Source: CAVVXN01 sp963772585 (lineage in GTDB: Bacteria; Planctomycetota; PLA2; JAEUHO01). From it: a DNA stretch of 64,000 nucleotides. Position numbers and translations under genes: made by a program. Within the stretch, counting starts at the first letter, position 1. Each line of letters starts with the position of its first letter. This document shows positions 24,811-33,221 of the stretch, one piece after another. The stretch covers positions 806,001 to 870,000 of the forward strand of contig CAVYXV010000002.1 of the NCBI GenBank assembly GCA_963772585.1. Reading direction: 5' to 3'. Under the pieces are notes generated by a model. The model was not told where the DNA came from and did no database searches. It was given only the letters and a program-made list of their open reading frames with translations.

Positions 24811-26307
24811 ATGAAGCGCCTGCCGCTCGTTTGCTGCCTGTCCCTTCCGCTCGTCCTCCTCGTCCCGGGGATTGCAGCCACCGCTCGCGCCGGGGAGCCG
24901 ACCCTCCTCGAGCGCCTCTCCGCCGAGGTCTCGGCGGCCACGGATGCGGCCGATCGCGCCATCGTGCCGCTTGCCGGCAATCTCCCCGGAGGGGTCGGCG
25001 TGGTGCTCGGCTCGCCGCCGCGCCTCGTGGTGCCCTGGGAGGTGGCGGGACAGCACCCGACGCTGCTCCGACAGGGTTCGAGCGGCCCCGCCTTCGAGCG
25101 GATCGACGGGGACGAGGAGCTGGGCGTCGTGGTCTACGCCCTGCCGGCAGGGGAGACCCCGCCCGCCCTTCCCGTGGCCTCCGCATGGGATGCCGGGCGC
25201 GGCGCCCTCGCCGTCGCGGTGGCGACCGACCCGGGCCTCGTGGTCCTCGGGCGGGTGGACGCCGCGCGGGGACGCCTCGAGGCGGGCGTGCCTGGGGATT
25301 GCCGGGTCCTCGTGGATGCGAAGGGCCGACTGCTCGGCCTGCGCGCGGGCGCGAGCTGGCCCTACTACTACGCCCCCACTTCCCCGTACGTGTCCAGCTA
25401 CTCCACCGATGGGGGCCGGACGTGGTGGGGATCCGAGGAGGGCTACCGCAACGCACAAGCGGCCTACTGGCAGGCGCTGGGACTCCGCAACGCCCGCCGC
25501 CGGGTCGCCGAGGCGGTCGAGGATAGAGACCGCCTGCTCCGCGCCTTCCAGGCACCGGGGACGACGTTCCAGGGCCTGCCCGCGACCTCGTTCAGCTACA
25601 CCATCGCCGAACCCCCGGGTTTCGTGCCGGGCCCCGTCATCGCCCGCGTGCTCGCCGACATCGAGGAACACGGCCACATCCGCCACCCCTACCTCGGCGT
25701 GGTGCCCACCCAGGCCGCCGGGACCGACGGGACCGTGCGCGTGAAGCTCGCGGCCGTGCTCCCCGACTCCCCCGCCGCCGCGGCCGGGCTCCATTGGGGC
25801 GACGTGGTGATGCAGGTGGACGACCTGGCCGACCCCGACCTCGCGGCCTTCGAACGCGTGCTGCTGCTCCACCGCCCGGGCGACACGCTGCGGCTGCGGA
25901 TCGAGCGGCTGTCGGTCGAGCCGAACGAGGAAGACGTGACGGTGGCGCTCGCCGAACGAACGGAAGCCGAGAAGCGGCTCCTCACGCCCTCGGACCTGGG
26001 CCTCCACGTCCTCGACGTCACGCCGGAGCTGGCCCGCTGGCTCGGGATCGACACGGCGGGCCCGGGCATCCTCGTCGACCGCGTGGACGAAGGGAGCCCC
26101 GCGGCGACGCTCGGCATCCGCCGGGGCGACCGGATCGCGGCGGCGGGTGGGAAGCCCGTCCGGGACGCCGCCGAACTGGAGGCCGCCCTCGCCGCCGCGC
26201 CCGCCGGTCCGCTCCCGCTGGAGGTCCTTCGCGGCGGAGCGGAGGAACAGAAGGAGCTCCTGAGCCTCCCGATCCCCCCGAAGGGCCCCCCCGCCACGGC
26301 CCGCTGA
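24811..26307 (+). CDS. Secreted HtrA-like protein with degenerate protease domain and two PDZ domains
   Basis: 498 residues from ATG at 24811, nine bases after the anti-sigma stop. Signal peptide (LPLVCCLSLPLVLLVPGIAATARA). The first half has the outline of a trypsin-like HtrA domain but the triad is eroded. Where GNSGGPL is expected it reads PGDCRVLVDAKGRLLGL, and the His and Asp regions read LVVPWEVAG and EELGVVVYAL. Two PDZ domains follow (LGVVPTQAAG...PDSPAAAAGLHWGDVVMQVDD and DEGSPAATLGIRRGDRIAAAGGKPV). It is more likely a binding protein or chaperone-like sensor than a protease. The gene follows the sigma/anti-sigma pair in the same transcript. Confidence 0.8.
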   Translation: MKRLPLVCCLSLPLVLLVPGIAATARAGEPTLLERLSAEVSAATDAADRAIVPLAGNLPGGVGVVLGSPPRLVVPWEVAGQHPTLLRQGSSGPAFERIDGDEELGVVVYALPAGETPPALPVASAWDAGRGALAVAVATDPGLVVLGRVDAARGRLEAGVPGDCRVLVDAKGRLLGLRAGASWPYYYAPTSPYVSSYSTDGGRTWWGSEEGYRNAQAAYWQALGLRNARRRVAEAVEDRDRLLRAFQAPGTTFQGLPATSFSYTIAEPPGFVPGPVIARVLADIEEHGHIRHPYLGVVPTQAAGTDGTVRVKLAAVLPDSPAAAAGLHWGDVVMQVDDLADPDLAAFERVLLLHRPGDTLRLRIERLSVEPNEEDVTVALAERTEAEKRLLTPSDLGLHVLDVTPELARWLGIDTAGPGILVDRVDEGSPAATLGIRRGDRIAAAGGKPVRDAAELEAALAAAPAGPLPLEVLRGGAEEQKELLSLPIPPKGPPATAR

Positions 26308-26368
26308 GGGCCGCGCCCGTCTGGACGTGTCCGCGCTCCGGACGGCCCCGGCTCGATCCGGCCCGCAA

Positions 26369-26390
26369 CCTGTCCGCACGTGCGGACGGG
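26369..26390 (+). terminator. Hairpin with tetraloop after the HtrA-like gene
   Basis: CCTGTCCGC-ACGT-GCGGACGGG forms a nine-pair stem with one G-U pair, 62 bases after the HtrA-like stop, followed by TCCTTCC. The core is a perfect 16-base palindrome (26372-26387), so an operator role is also possible. Confidence 0.45.
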
Positions 26391-26531
26391 TCCTTCCGCC
26401 CCTCCCCTGCGCGCCGCGGCCAGCCGAACGGGAGCCGGGGCCGTCCGGCCGGTGTCGCTGCGCCGTCAGGGTCCCGCTCCTGACGACGGGGGTGAAACTC
26501 CGTTGACGGCACCAGGTGTATTCTCATGTGT

Positions 26532-26864
26532 ATGCGCACGAACCTCGTACTGAACGACGACCTGTTGCGCGAAGCCCGGCAGTACTCCGACGCCCGCACC
26601 AAGAGCGCCCTCGTCGAAGAGGCCCTACGCGCGTTCGTGGCGATGCGCGCGGCCGAGCGGCGGCGGCGGGACTACGCGCAACGCCTCCGGCACGTGCAGC
26701 AGGCGCTCGCGGGCCGCCGCTTCCGGGAGGACGGCGCCTCGATCCTGCGGGAGGACCGGGAGCGGACGGGAGCGCCTTCGTCCTCGACACGAGCGTGGCC
26801 GTCGCCTGGTACCTGCCGGAGCGTCTCGCCGTGCAGGCCCGCCGGTGGCAGACACGCCTCTTGA
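26532..26864 (+). CDS. VapB-type antitoxin, reading past its usual end
   Basis: 110 codons from ATG at 26532 (an in-frame ATG at 26526 is an alternative). The first 75 residues are a typical VapB of the MRTNLVLNDDLLREA class: a ribbon-helix-helix-like start, SALVEEALRAFVAMRAAERRR, then a basic helix and an acidic toxin-binding tail (RFREDGASILREDRER). Antitoxins of this class normally stop here. This frame continues for about 35 nonsense-like codons across the toxin sequence, so the original stop has probably been lost by an indel. AT-rich upstream bases (TGTATTCTCATGTGTATG) fit an autoregulated TA promoter. Confidence 0.65.
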   Translation: MRTNLVLNDDLLREARQYSDARTKSALVEEALRAFVAMRAAERRRRDYAQRLRHVQQALAGRRFREDGASILREDRERTGAPSSSTRAWPSPGTCRSVSPCRPAGGRHAS

Positions 26865-27178
26865 GCGGTCACGTCCAGCTCTTCGTGCCCACCCTGCACT
26901 ACCAGGAGTTCGCCAACGTGCTGCGGACGTACGTCCGGCGCGGCGAGCTGGAGGCCGAGTTCGCCAGGGAGGACTACGCCCTCCATCTCGACGCGCCGCT
27001 CGATCCCGCGGAGCCCGAGGCTGCCGGCGTCCTGGGGGCCGCGCTCGAGTACAAGGCCACGGCCTACGGCGCCGTGTACATCCAGCTCGCCCTCTCCCTC
27101 GAAGCCCCGCTCCTCACGGCGGAGCGCACGACCACGCCGTGGGTGACGCGGATCGGAGAGCACGTGGTCCCCCTGACG
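26774..27178 (+). pseudogene. VapC PIN-domain toxin remnant
   Basis: The plus-strand frame encodes a recognisable PIN domain: FVLDTSVAVAWYLPER, VPTLHYQEFANVLRTYVRRGEL and a C-terminal EHVVPL. Three defects argue for decay. There is no ATG, GTG or TTG before the conserved FVLDTS. The catalytic Asp of the usual TAYDAxYxxLA motif is Gly (TAYGAVYIQLA), and the following ADR-like Asp is Glu (LLTAERTTT). No stop follows at the normal end: the frame runs on to 27439 over the neighbouring minus-strand gene. It could still be expressed as a catalytically dead PIN protein, but loss of function is likelier. Confidence 0.65.
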
Positions 27179-27264
27179 GCCGATTGCCCCCTCCGGTTCG
27201 CCCACGAGACCGCCCCGGCGCACGACCTCGGCGGCATCGTCGTGCTCTTCCGTCCCGGCCGAGG

Positions 27265-28740
27265 CTACCGTCGGGATTTGGCGAGGGCCTCTTCCTCGGC
27301 TTTGACGAGGTCTTCCGCGAGCTTGGGTAGCGCTAGAAGATCGACCTCGCCCCGTCCGTCCCACCGGATGTACCCCATGGTTTGCTCGCCGGGGGAGGCG
27401 AGGGCGCGCAGGTTGCCTCCATGCGCGAAGATGCCGTAGCGGTGCCCTGGCTGGAGCCACTCGGCTCGGAAGCTGCCCGCCTCGTCCGTAGAAGACTCGA
27501 CGCTGAACTCCCGCTGCTCGTCCGTCAAGTCGAGCAGGACGAGGCTGGCGCTCCGAATGGGCTGTCCTCCCCAGACGAGCAGTGTGTCCGTGGCCTCCCC
27601 TCCGGATCTCGTGAGAGCCATGTCCAGCTTCTTGTCCTCGGTCAGGTCCACGAAGCCCCACCGTCCAGGAAGGAAGCCGCGTGCGTGGGCGGTGATCATC
27701 AACTCCCCCCGGGGACATATCTCGAAGGACGCGGAACCTCGTGCATCGCTCCTGGCGCCAAGGACCCAACGCACCGTCGTGATCCCATCAGGACCTACGC
27801 TGGCCCCATACGACCAGCCGGACACCTGCAGACGCGAGAACTCGACCTGGCTGCTGGTCTGCCAGATCACGCTGACCCTGACCTCTGCGCCGGCGACCGG
27901 ATCGCCACGCTCGTCCTTCACCTCGACACGGAGTGTGGGAAGCGCTCGCATCGCAAGAGTGACCGCAATGCGCGTGTCGTCGGGGTAGTCTTCCAAGGCG
28001 ACCTCCACCAGGTCACTCGCCCAATGAGGAGCGAGCGCGCGGAGGCCGATCCACCGCAGGCGTGCCACCGAGACGTCGGCGGCTCCACCCGAGTCCCACC
28101 GCGGAGACACGGTGTGGCCGCCGAAGCCGTGATCAGGCAGCCATCGTCGGCTCCAGGGCTCGGGAGCAAGATCTCCGACGAAGCGGGTGAGACCGCCGAG
28201 CGGCAGAACCTGGAGCTGCGTCGACTCCAAGGGAAGGGGCCCCTGCGTGCCGCGATCCGGCACGAGTGCCACGTTGAGGGTGATGTCATCGAACAGCCAT
28301 ATGTCTCCGCCTCCATGCAGGGACTCGAGCTGACCCTCGGCGAGATGCCATCGGCCTGACGCCGGCTTCATGTGCGCCGCGGCGCGGCGCCCGACCCGCA
28401 AGACTCCCCGCTCGTCGGACGCCACGGAGGTGACCTCCCCGACCGTGTCCTGGATGGTGAAGCGGGCACCAGCGATCACGGATCCGTCGACCAGGTTTCG
28501 AACCGTGAGGTGCAGTGCATCCGTCTCGGACAGCTCACCATCGGCTCTCGTGGCATGCGCAGCCTCCGGAGCCTGGCCACGCAGTTCCCGAACGTCGAGG
28601 TCTCCAGTGGGCGCACCCGCGACACCCCGCTCCACCGCTGTGATTGGCTGCACCTTCGGAAGAGGCCACCACCACAGCGCGAGGAGTGTAGCCACGATCA
28701 CCACGATCAGGGCCGCCAGCGCCGTCCTTTGTCGCTCCAT
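27265..28740 (-). CDS. Type II membrane-anchored protein with carboxypeptidase-regulatory-like beta domains (cassette 1, gene 3)
   Basis: 491 residues from ATG at 28740, eight bases after GGAGG; an in-frame ATG at 28755 lacks such a site. A short cytoplasmic head, one membrane helix (LAALIVVIVATLLALWWW) and a large exported part rich in beta strands. Segments such as LRVEVKDERGDPVAGAEVRVSV, LTVRNLVDGSVIAGARFTI and SFEICPRGELMITAHARGFLPGRWGFVDL look like repeated carboxypeptidase-regulatory/SpaA-like sandwich domains. No enzyme motif is visible. It is the third gene of a sigma factor - exported protein - membrane protein cassette that is repeated at 31.1-34.8 kb. Confidence 0.7.
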   Translation of the reverse strand: MERQRTALAALIVVIVATLLALWWWPLPKVQPITAVERGVAGAPTGDLDVRELRGQAPEAAHATRADGELSETDALHLTVRNLVDGSVIAGARFTIQDTVGEVTSVASDERGVLRVGRRAAAHMKPASGRWHLAEGQLESLHGGGDIWLFDDITLNVALVPDRGTQGPLPLESTQLQVLPLGGLTRFVGDLAPEPWSRRWLPDHGFGGHTVSPRWDSGGAADVSVARLRWIGLRALAPHWASDLVEVALEDYPDDTRIAVTLAMRALPTLRVEVKDERGDPVAGAEVRVSVIWQTSSQVEFSRLQVSGWSYGASVGPDGITTVRWVLGARSDARGSASFEICPRGELMITAHARGFLPGRWGFVDLTEDKKLDMALTRSGGEATDTLLVWGGQPIRSASLVLLDLTDEQREFSVESSTDEAGSFRAEWLQPGHRYGIFAHGGNLRALASPGEQTMGYIRWDGRGEVDLLALPKLAEDLVKAEEEALAKSRR

Positions 28741-28787
28741 CGAATCCGCCTCCATCGCATCCGCCTGCGCCGGAGTGCCGCAGCGCA

Positions 28788-29564
28788 CTACGGCGAGCCT
28801 TCCTGCCCGTTGGCCCCCCGCTTGCCCATGCTTGCCCCAGAACCCGTCTTGAGGTTGCTTCCGTAGATTGCCGCGGGCCCAGGGAAGCCTGCCGTGCCCG
28901 GCGCGCCGCCTTGGCCTTCCCACTCGGCACCGTCGCCCCCGTCACCGGCGTCTCCTCCGTCCCCAGACTTGGCTGTCACCACTGCGCCATCACCACCCTT
29001 CGCTTCCGCAAGGCCGGATTCGCCGCCGGACCCGCCGCTCCCTCCGTCGCCCCCCGGTGCGCCGGCTCCGCCATCGCCGCCCCGTCCACCGGTACCGCCC
29101 TTGCCAGAGGTGGCGTCCGCCGTGGCTTGAGGGGGCTCCGGCGTGTCCGCTCCGCACTCGCAGTAGGTCCAGCCGCTTCCGCCGCCGCCGCCGCCGCCCC
29201 CACCACCACCGCCGCCCTTCAGCGGCTCCGTCTGGCTTCCGGGCTGTCCCGGATACCCGTCGTGGCCGGTCCCGCCGGTGACCGACCCTCCGATGGACTG
29301 GGTATCCGGAGCGGTCTTGGCGTCGTAGAACCTCGCGGAGCCTGCGCCGCCAGCGCCACCGGCGCCCCCCGCACCGCCTCCGTTCGTGCCTTGCGCGCCC
29401 TGGTCGCCTTGCTCGCCCTGACCGCCTGCTTGATTGGCGGCATCGCCGCCCGTTCCCCCCCATCCACCTTCCCCGCCGGGAGTGCCTGCGACGGCCCATC
29501 CGAGAAGCACGACCACGCCGATTACCGCCGTCGCAAACCGCATGCAATTCGTCGGTTTCCCCAC
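28788..29564 (-). CDS. Secreted glycine-rich collagen-like protein (cassette 1, gene 2)
   Basis: 258 residues from GTG at 29564 with GGAG seven bases upstream; ATG at 29543 is an alternative. A signal sequence (FATAVIGVVVLLGWAVAG) precedes a chain of Gly-rich segments: GGEGGWGGTGGD, GGAGGAGGAGGAG, an uninterrupted run of 13 Gly, and many G-x-y triplets (GAPGTAGFPGPA). Two cysteines lie at YCECG. The poly-Gly is coded by a CCG/CCA triplet repeat on the plus strand (about 29177-29217), a likely site of length variation. Probably a structural surface or matrix protein. It lies 47 bases upstream of gene 3 and 126 bases after the sigma-factor stop. Confidence 0.7.
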   Translation of the reverse strand: MGKPTNCMRFATAVIGVVVLLGWAVAGTPGGEGGWGGTGGDAANQAGGQGEQGDQGAQGTNGGGAGGAGGAGGAGSARFYDAKTAPDTQSIGGSVTGGTGHDGYPGQPGSQTEPLKGGGGGGGGGGGGGSGWTYCECGADTPEPPQATADATSGKGGTGGRGGDGGAGAPGGDGGSGGSGGESGLAEAKGGDGAVVTAKSGDGGDAGDGGDGAEWEGQGGAPGTAGFPGPAAIYGSNLKTGSGASMGKRGANGQEGSP

Positions 29565-29662
29565 CTCCAACTCCTCTCTCGTGCGCTCGATCGAGCGCGT
29601 CTCCTGACCCGATTGCGGCCACCAGTCCGCATGGCTCAGGCCGTTCCCGCCGACGGCCGCTC

Positions 29663-29722
29663 GGCAGAGGAGAACACCTCCTCTACTTCGTTAGTGACCT
29701 TCCGGGGGGGGGGGGATAGTGG
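29663..29722 (-). promoter_or_regulatory. Leader element A: hairpin plus homopolymer tract
   Basis: On the minus strand, a C12 tract (29704-29715) at the sigma 3' end is followed by a perfect 7-pair hairpin (AGAGGAG/CTCCTCT with a 5-base loop, near 29665-29683). It lies between the sigma gene and the exported-protein gene. The same element occurs at 34101-34175 and, inverted and diverged, at 35234-35308. It could be a terminator, attenuator or sigma-target leader. Confidence 0.5.
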
Positions 29723-30395
29723 ACCATGGGTTCTTCTCGGGCTCCCAGCCTCGCGGCCAGAGGGTGCGGGCGTCCCGGCCGTGGTCAAGCGCCCGGAGCA
29801 GGGCCCTGGCGAGGCGGATCAGTCGCTTGCACTCGGCGTCTCCGACGGGTCGCCACGCCTTCAGGAAGGAGCGGATCTCGCGCGGAGGGGCCCCGTTCGA
29901 GAGGCGAGTGACGATCTCCCGACATGGAGGCGGCAAGACGACGAGGTGGGCTCGGACCCGCCTGAGGGCCTCCCGCGCCTCCGCCGTCGCGCGGGGGTCG
30001 AAGCGCCGCGGAGCGGCCTGCAGGGCGAGTGCGACCGGGGCGGGGTAGGGCAGCCTCCTTCTCGACGACCGCTGGCGCTTCCTCCCACGCTCGCGCAACA
30101 CGTTTCTGGCGATCGAGACGAGCAGCGTGAAGAGCTTGATGTGGGACGCCGTCCTGAGGATCGCAGAGTCGCTCCCCCGCCCCGCGGCCCGCTCCATCAC
30201 GTCCGCAATGGACTCCACACGCTCGTTCTCGGCGAGGCGAAGGAAGCCGACCGCCGCCCGCAGAGCGGCGTCGCACGCAGCCCCCAGGCAAGGCACCCGG
30301 ACCGGGGAAGGTCCCTTCCAGCATCTCGCGGCCAACCCGAGTCGGCAGTGGCCGTACCCGGGGCAGAGGTCCTGGGCTGTGCCGTAGGCCTTCAC
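29691..30395 (-). CDS. Sigma-70-like (ECF) factor, copy A (cassette 1, gene 1)
   Basis: 234 residues from GTG at 30395, the start shared with copy B; an extra upstream GTG exists at 30410. Residues 60-120 resemble sigma region 2 (IKLFTLLVSIARNVLRERGRKRQ). Residues 145-205 resemble region 4 with a helix-turn-helix (LVVLPPPCREIVTRLSNGAPPREIRSFL then DAECKRLIRLARALLRAL). The N-terminal 45 residues hold five cysteines (11, 17, 25, 36, 41), unusual for ECF factors. The gene ends in a C12 tract coding four prolines, then EGH and a stop. No anti-sigma gene is adjacent; the next genes encode an exported protein and a membrane protein. Confidence 0.7.
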   Translation of the reverse strand: MKAYGTAQDLCPGYGHCRLGLAARCWKGPSPVRVPCLGAACDAALRAAVGFLRLAENERVESIADVMERAAGRGSDSAILRTASHIKLFTLLVSIARNVLRERGRKRQRSSRRRLPYPAPVALALQAAPRRFDPRATAEAREALRRVRAHLVVLPPPCREIVTRLSNGAPPREIRSFLKAWRPVGDAECKRLIRLARALLRALDHGRDARTLWPRGWEPEKNPWSTIPPPPEGH

Positions 30396-30739
30396 GGCCG
30401 GCGCCCGCACGTTCGATGGCAGCCGGCAGCCGGCGGACGAGAGGCGGTGGCTTCCGGCGCTCCGGGCACCTGCGTCAAGGGGTGTGCCGTCGCCGTCGCC
30501 CCACGGAGCCGGCGACGGAGGAGAGGCGCAGGAGACCGCTTCTCTGCCTCACTCACATCCCTCGAGCATGCCGGGCAACGCGAACGGTGTCAAGGCCCCA
30601 AGCGCCTGTCCGTCAACAACTCTCACCCTCTTCGCTCGCCTTCACGCCGCCTGGAGCCCCTCCTCGGTCGCGAATTCCCTCAGCGTAGCTGGCGCCACGC
30701 CTGAAGGATCCGCTTCCTCGGTCGGGACCCCATCCGACG

Positions 30740-30957
30740 CGAATGCGAGCGCCCTCTGCAAGACTTGTTACCGGCCAGGCCCTAACGAGTCACGGACGAC
30801 GCGGTGGGAGCGCTTCACGCTCTTCCTGCGCATACCCGGCGCACCGGTGGACAACTCGCTGGCCGAGCGGATGCTCAACCGGGGACACTCCAAGGCGGCC
30901 ATCGACTTCCACTACGGAGGGCTCGATCCCTACCCCGTGACCCACGGAGAAGCCTGA
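30740..30957 (+). pseudogene. IS66-family transposase C-terminal remnant
   Basis: A short plus-strand frame encodes FTLFLRIPGAPVDNSLAERMLNRGHSKAAIDFHYGG, matching the D-N-x-L-A-E-R-x-L block near the catalytic Glu of IS66-type transposases. The rest of the transposase, terminal repeats and accessory ORFs are absent. It lies between the two sigma cassettes and is the only mobile-element trace in the window. Confidence 0.6.
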
Positions 30958-31134
30958 AGCGCCGAAGGAAGTTGCTCCGCCCGAATCTGGGCAGCGACCT
31001 CCGCTACTGCACTGATGTACCACCCTATGTCAACCCGCTCCGATTGCAGTGTCTCCGTGAAGACCTCGCCCAGGTGGCCCGAGTATAGGACGACGACGCC
31101 CCCTGCCACGCTGAACTCATGCCCGACGAGTTGC

Positions 31135-33126
31135 TCAGTCCAGGATACGGACTTCCGTTGTCGTCCCGGCGGAGACCCAGTGGCGGGACCAACTCGCAGG
31201 CCCATACCGCCGGCTCCTACTGACGTAGTACTCGCCGCGTGGGAGCGCGATCGTCGCGGTACCACCAGCATCGGTCCAGCAGGTGGAGCGACCGTTCGGT
31301 CTGTTCGTCGGCATGCCGAGCGGGATGAACTCCAACTCGACGCCCGCACGAGGCACCCCTTGGGGTGATTCGTACTCGCAGTGGAGCCAACCGCACCCCT
31401 CCGTCGATACGTCCACGAGCATCCTCGTGTCACCTTGACGCGGGACTGGAAGCAACAACGGATCGACCGGGAGGTCGATCCGGTTGGCTCCTCCGATTTC
31501 GATGAACTGCACCTCCATCGGACACCAAACACTGATTGCACGGTCTTCGCGCGTGGGACGCCAGTTCGGGACTTCCAGCAGGGCGTCCGGCAGCCCGCGC
31601 TCGGAGTGCGGCAGTGAGGAATACCCCCGCACTCGCAGGCGCCAGGTACAGGTCTCGTCTCCTACCGAGGCCTCGCTCAACTCCAGAGAGATCAGGCGTC
31701 CGGGGGGCAGGTCAAGCTCATACACAGGAGCGGGTGGATAGCCCAAGAGGCAGTTGCGCGACACGCGGACTCCGCCTGCAACACTGCCGGTTACGCGATA
31801 CGGGCCAGGACCGGCTGCGAAGACCGTACAGTCGGTAGCATCCGCTCCGGTTACCCGTTCGATGTCCGGGAACGATTCCTCCACGCGCTCTCGAAGCCAA
31901 CGGTCCTCCCCACCCCCGTCCGGTCCAAGCGGCGGGGAGGCAACACCGACTGGCTTCGCTGACCAATTCACCTGCAGGCTCTGGATACCTTGGCCGACGG
32001 GCCCACGCAGATGGACTTCTGCACGCGGCTTCTCCCTGAGAACTGCTAGCACAGGTGCGGCTGTCCACTGCGAGCCTACCTCCGCGATGCGTGGGACATA
32101 GCCGGGCGCCGCGATAACGACTTGGAACGGTCGCAGGCTCGTGCCCACACCGCTCAGCGTCAGCATGCCGTCAGGAGAGGCTCGCAGACAACCCTCTTCG
32201 CGCCCACTGCCCGGCGATTGAGGCACGTGCAGCAGCAGATCGCGCGGCGCAATCAGGACGGCTCCATGAATCGGGTGTTCCTGGGGATCCCGAACGGCAA
32301 AGGACACGTCGTTCCCTCTGGTACCTACCACCAAGTCGGGCATGCGCAATTCAGGAACCTCCGCGACTTGTCGGCATGGGCGCCCAATTGCACGCGACGC
32401 CGGCGCGCGTGCGGCGATCTCCACGATCCCTGGAGGCACTCCAAACGAGTAGCGCCCTTCCTCGTCGGCGGTGACCGCCATGTATTGCGGCACCACAGCT
32501 CCCACATTCTCTTGTCGCACCTGCGTGCCGGCAGGGAGCAGCCAGCGCACGATGCACTCTGCATGGGAGACCGCCCCGCCATCCGGGGAGAGAACACGGC
32601 CATCTATCCTCACAGCGTGCACGAGGCGAAGCACAACCCACGAGGAGAGAGCACAACATGTGTCACCCCCGACAAAGACCGGGTACGAGCAGGCTGAGTC
32701 CCCCGCGCTGGCCACGATGCCCCGCGAAAGCGCAGCCTCGGACGCGCCCTCCGGCACATCCTCGACCAGTTCGAACGTCCCATCCTGTCGAGTTGATGTT
32801 TCCGCCATGGAAACGCGTGGTCTTCCCGCAACCGAGAGCACGCGCACACCGGCACCCGCTGACCCCCAAGACAGACCGTTGTTCGCTAGCACCACGCCCC
32901 GCACAGTGAGATACCGGCGCGGCAAGGTAGCAGTCGCGTCTCCAGTTCCCTGGTGCGGCTGGTCGGGGGGCAAGCTCCGGCCTCTCAAGTAAGCTGGCAC
33001 CTCCCGCATGGGTCTAGAAGATGTGTCGGGGGGTTGTGGCGCATGCTCCCGTTGCGCAACGAGCAGCCATCCCAGTGCGCAAAAGCCCAGCACCACCACG
33101 ACCGTTACGCCGACTCGATCTCTCAT
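31135..33126 (-). CDS. Type II membrane-anchored protein with carboxypeptidase-regulatory-like beta domains (cassette 2, gene 3)
   Basis: 663 residues from ATG at 33126, preceded by GGGGGA. An N-terminal membrane helix (VGVTVVVVLGFCALGWLLVA) follows a three-residue charged head; the rest is exported. Repeated beta-sandwich segments: TVRGVVLANNGLSWGSAGAGVRVLSVAG, RIDGRVLSPDGGAVSHAECIV, YSFGVPPGIVEIAARAP, and a C-terminal WTDAGGTATIALPRGEYYVSRS. These are carboxypeptidase-regulatory/Ig-like patterns without catalytic residues. It has the same position, topology and domain type as the 491-residue protein of cassette 1, but the two sequences are only distantly similar. GC content is visibly lower than in flanking housekeeping genes. 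Confidence 0.7.
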   Translation of the reverse strand: MRDRVGVTVVVVLGFCALGWLLVAQREHAPQPPDTSSRPMREVPAYLRGRSLPPDQPHQGTGDATATLPRRYLTVRGVVLANNGLSWGSAGAGVRVLSVAGRPRVSMAETSTRQDGTFELVEDVPEGASEAALSRGIVASAGDSACSYPVFVGGDTCCALSSWVVLRLVHAVRIDGRVLSPDGGAVSHAECIVRWLLPAGTQVRQENVGAVVPQYMAVTADEEGRYSFGVPPGIVEIAARAPASRAIGRPCRQVAEVPELRMPDLVVGTRGNDVSFAVRDPQEHPIHGAVLIAPRDLLLHVPQSPGSGREEGCLRASPDGMLTLSGVGTSLRPFQVVIAAPGYVPRIAEVGSQWTAAPVLAVLREKPRAEVHLRGPVGQGIQSLQVNWSAKPVGVASPPLGPDGGGEDRWLRERVEESFPDIERVTGADATDCTVFAAGPGPYRVTGSVAGGVRVSRNCLLGYPPAPVYELDLPPGRLISLELSEASVGDETCTWRLRVRGYSSLPHSERGLPDALLEVPNWRPTREDRAISVWCPMEVQFIEIGGANRIDLPVDPLLLPVPRQGDTRMLVDVSTEGCGWLHCEYESPQGVPRAGVELEFIPLGMPTNRPNGRSTCWTDAGGTATIALPRGEYYVSRSRRYGPASWSRHWVSAGTTTEVRILD

Positions 33127-33221
33127 GTTGAATCCCCCACTGCCGGCGCCGGACGCATCGGCGGTGGCTCTACTGCGTGAGTTGCTTCCGTAGTCGTGAC
33201 GTTCCGGTCGCACGAGGCCAA

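Larger units (their letters stand above)
29647..30594. repeat. Direct repeat copy A (0.95 kb) carrying a sigma-factor gene
   Basis: Nearly identical to 34101-35040 over about 940 bases. It spans the hairpin/homopolymer leader, the whole sigma-like gene and about 190 bases upstream of it. Differences cluster in the region coding the sigma N-terminus (about 30230-30340) and in a short indel near 30430. The core is almost unchanged, so the duplication is recent or homogenised by gene conversion. Confidence 0.9.

Noticed and set aside
28868..30704. Plus-strand frames over the glycine-rich gene and repeat A
   Set aside because: They are Pro/Arg-rich mirror images of the Gly-rich and sigma genes with no ribosome sites or motifs.
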